From contig NW_004797313.1 in NCBI RefSeq assembly GCF_000002075.1, positions 679,734 through 743,733 on the forward strand: DNA of 64,000 nt, read 5' to 3'. The notes under the pieces are model-generated. The model had not been told where the DNA came from. It made no database searches and saw only the letters and a list, made by a program, of their open reading frames with translations. A program made the translations under genes and the position numbers. The stretch is from Aplysia californica. Its lineage: Eukaryota > Mollusca > Gastropoda > Aplysiida > Aplysiidae. Shown here piece after piece: positions 1-64,000 of the stretch. The first letter of the stretch is position 1, and every line of letters starts with the position of its first letter.

Positions 1-260
1 TTAAATAAATATACTGGCACAGTAGATAAACAGACTGGGTAGTGCATAAGAAAGTAAACAAGATAATTAAAACAATAAATGAAGAAAAAGTAAATTCATT
101 GATGAATTAATTAATAACGATAAAAAGGTAGGCCTATATAAAATTAACTATAGATAACTCTATGAATGGACAATAGTAATTTTTTTAAACATATTATTGC
201 TCAATACATAAATAAATTTAAGAAATAATGAGCAAACAAATAAACACGCTAACATAAAGA

Positions 261-314
261 AATGAATGAATGAATGAATGAATGAATGAATGAATGAATG
301 AATGAATGAATGAA
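261..314. repeat. AATG microsatellite
   Basis: About 13 tandem copies of a 4-bp unit (AATG) in the intron after exon 64, followed by other AAAT-rich sequence to about 434. The rest of 1-260 is AT-rich intron with nothing recognised. Confidence 0.95.
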
Positions 315-330
315 AAAAACAATAAATAAA

Positions 331-487
331 CCAAAAAAATGAATAAATAAATGAATTAAAAGCAGAAGCCTGTGTGTACTTACCTGGCCCCATTAGTAGG
401 TGATGAGAGAGTGATAAATAAATAAATAAATAAACCAAAAAAATGAATTAATAGATTAATTAAAAGCAGAAGCCTGTGTGTACTTAC

Positions 488-517
<30 letters not shown>
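331..517. repeat. Tandem duplication of exon 64 end and its donor
   Basis: Two near-identical copies with a 104-bp offset (about 331-413 and 435-517). The copy at 435-517 contains the real end of exon 64 and the donor at 486-487. The other repeats the last about 30 exon bases, the same GTAAGT donor at 382-383 and the flanking intron. It then breaks into an AAAT run. It is not predicted to be an exon because it has no acceptor of its own. Confidence 0.88.
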
Positions 518-63775
<63,258 letters not shown>

Positions 63776-64000
63776 CTGAAATAACCCAGTCACAATGTTG
63801 TTTAAATGCACCAAAGTCAAAGGCAAGATTGCTGTAATATGTATAGCTCTTCTGTCTATAAAACTTTAATGATACTCTCATTCATTCACAAGTTCTGTAA
63901 ATAAATCTTACCGTGACTTTAAAAATTTAAAGAGGAGCCCTCAATTAAAACAACAGCTAGAGGTACTAAAGATACCATTTTTTGCTTCTTTTCTTTACTT

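Noticed and set aside
384-413. Possible extra exon in the copy of the exon 64 end
   Set aside because: No acceptor of its own; runs into an AAAT repeat.

Overview
The window is a stretch of animal nuclear genome carrying one very large, intron-rich gene on the minus strand, read from 64,000 down to 1. I placed 64 exons with consistent GT-AG (once GC-AG) boundaries and unbroken codon phase. Together they carry 11,348 coding bases, about 3,782 codons. The protein is a chain of about 26 Calx-beta repeats, interrupted once by about seven EAR/EPTP (epitempin-type) repeats. That combination identifies ADGRV1 (VLGR1/GPR98), the very large adhesion G-protein-coupled receptor. The signal peptide and the expected LamG domain must lie beyond 64,000; the GAIN/GPS and seven-helix parts must lie below position 1. 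Introns are AT-rich, mostly 0.3-2 kb, and hold many small DNA transposons, tRNA-derived SINEs and broken LINEs. This fits an invertebrate bilaterian, most likely a mollusc; the species cannot be told from the sequence. || Layout, in gene direction: 63.8-40.1 kb, exons 1-24, Calx-beta units 0 (partial) to 10, with a cysteine-rich exon (exon 11, 51.9-52.1 kb) inside unit 5. 39.6-33.8 kb, exons 25-30, start of Calx-beta unit 11 followed by the EAR repeats. 33.4-0.5 kb, exons 31-64, second half of unit 11 and units 12-26; unit 26 is cut by the window edge. || Non-coding content: piggyBac-type TTAA elements (28.5-29.5, 53.4, 55.65, 58.7-59.8, 60.7-61.7 kb, possibly 45.3-45.6 kb). A hAT-like element with an 8-bp target duplication (4.6-5.2 kb). 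Fold-back elements (0.85-1.7, 10.6, 32.9-33.1, 46.2-46.4, 48.5-48.7, 52.1-52.4 kb). A LINE reverse-transcriptase relic (48.8-50.0 kb) and LINE 3' ends (2.7, 15.4, 35.1-35.9 kb). Two opposed SINEs (8.5-9.1 kb), SINE tails and microsatellites. Twice, an exon end plus its splice donor has been tandemly copied into the downstream intron. || The most notable points are that the EAR block and the cysteine-rich exon both interrupt a Calx-beta unit at the same place in the fold, and that donor duplications may create decoy splice sites. I saw no second protein-coding gene, no bacterial-type system and no CRISPR array.
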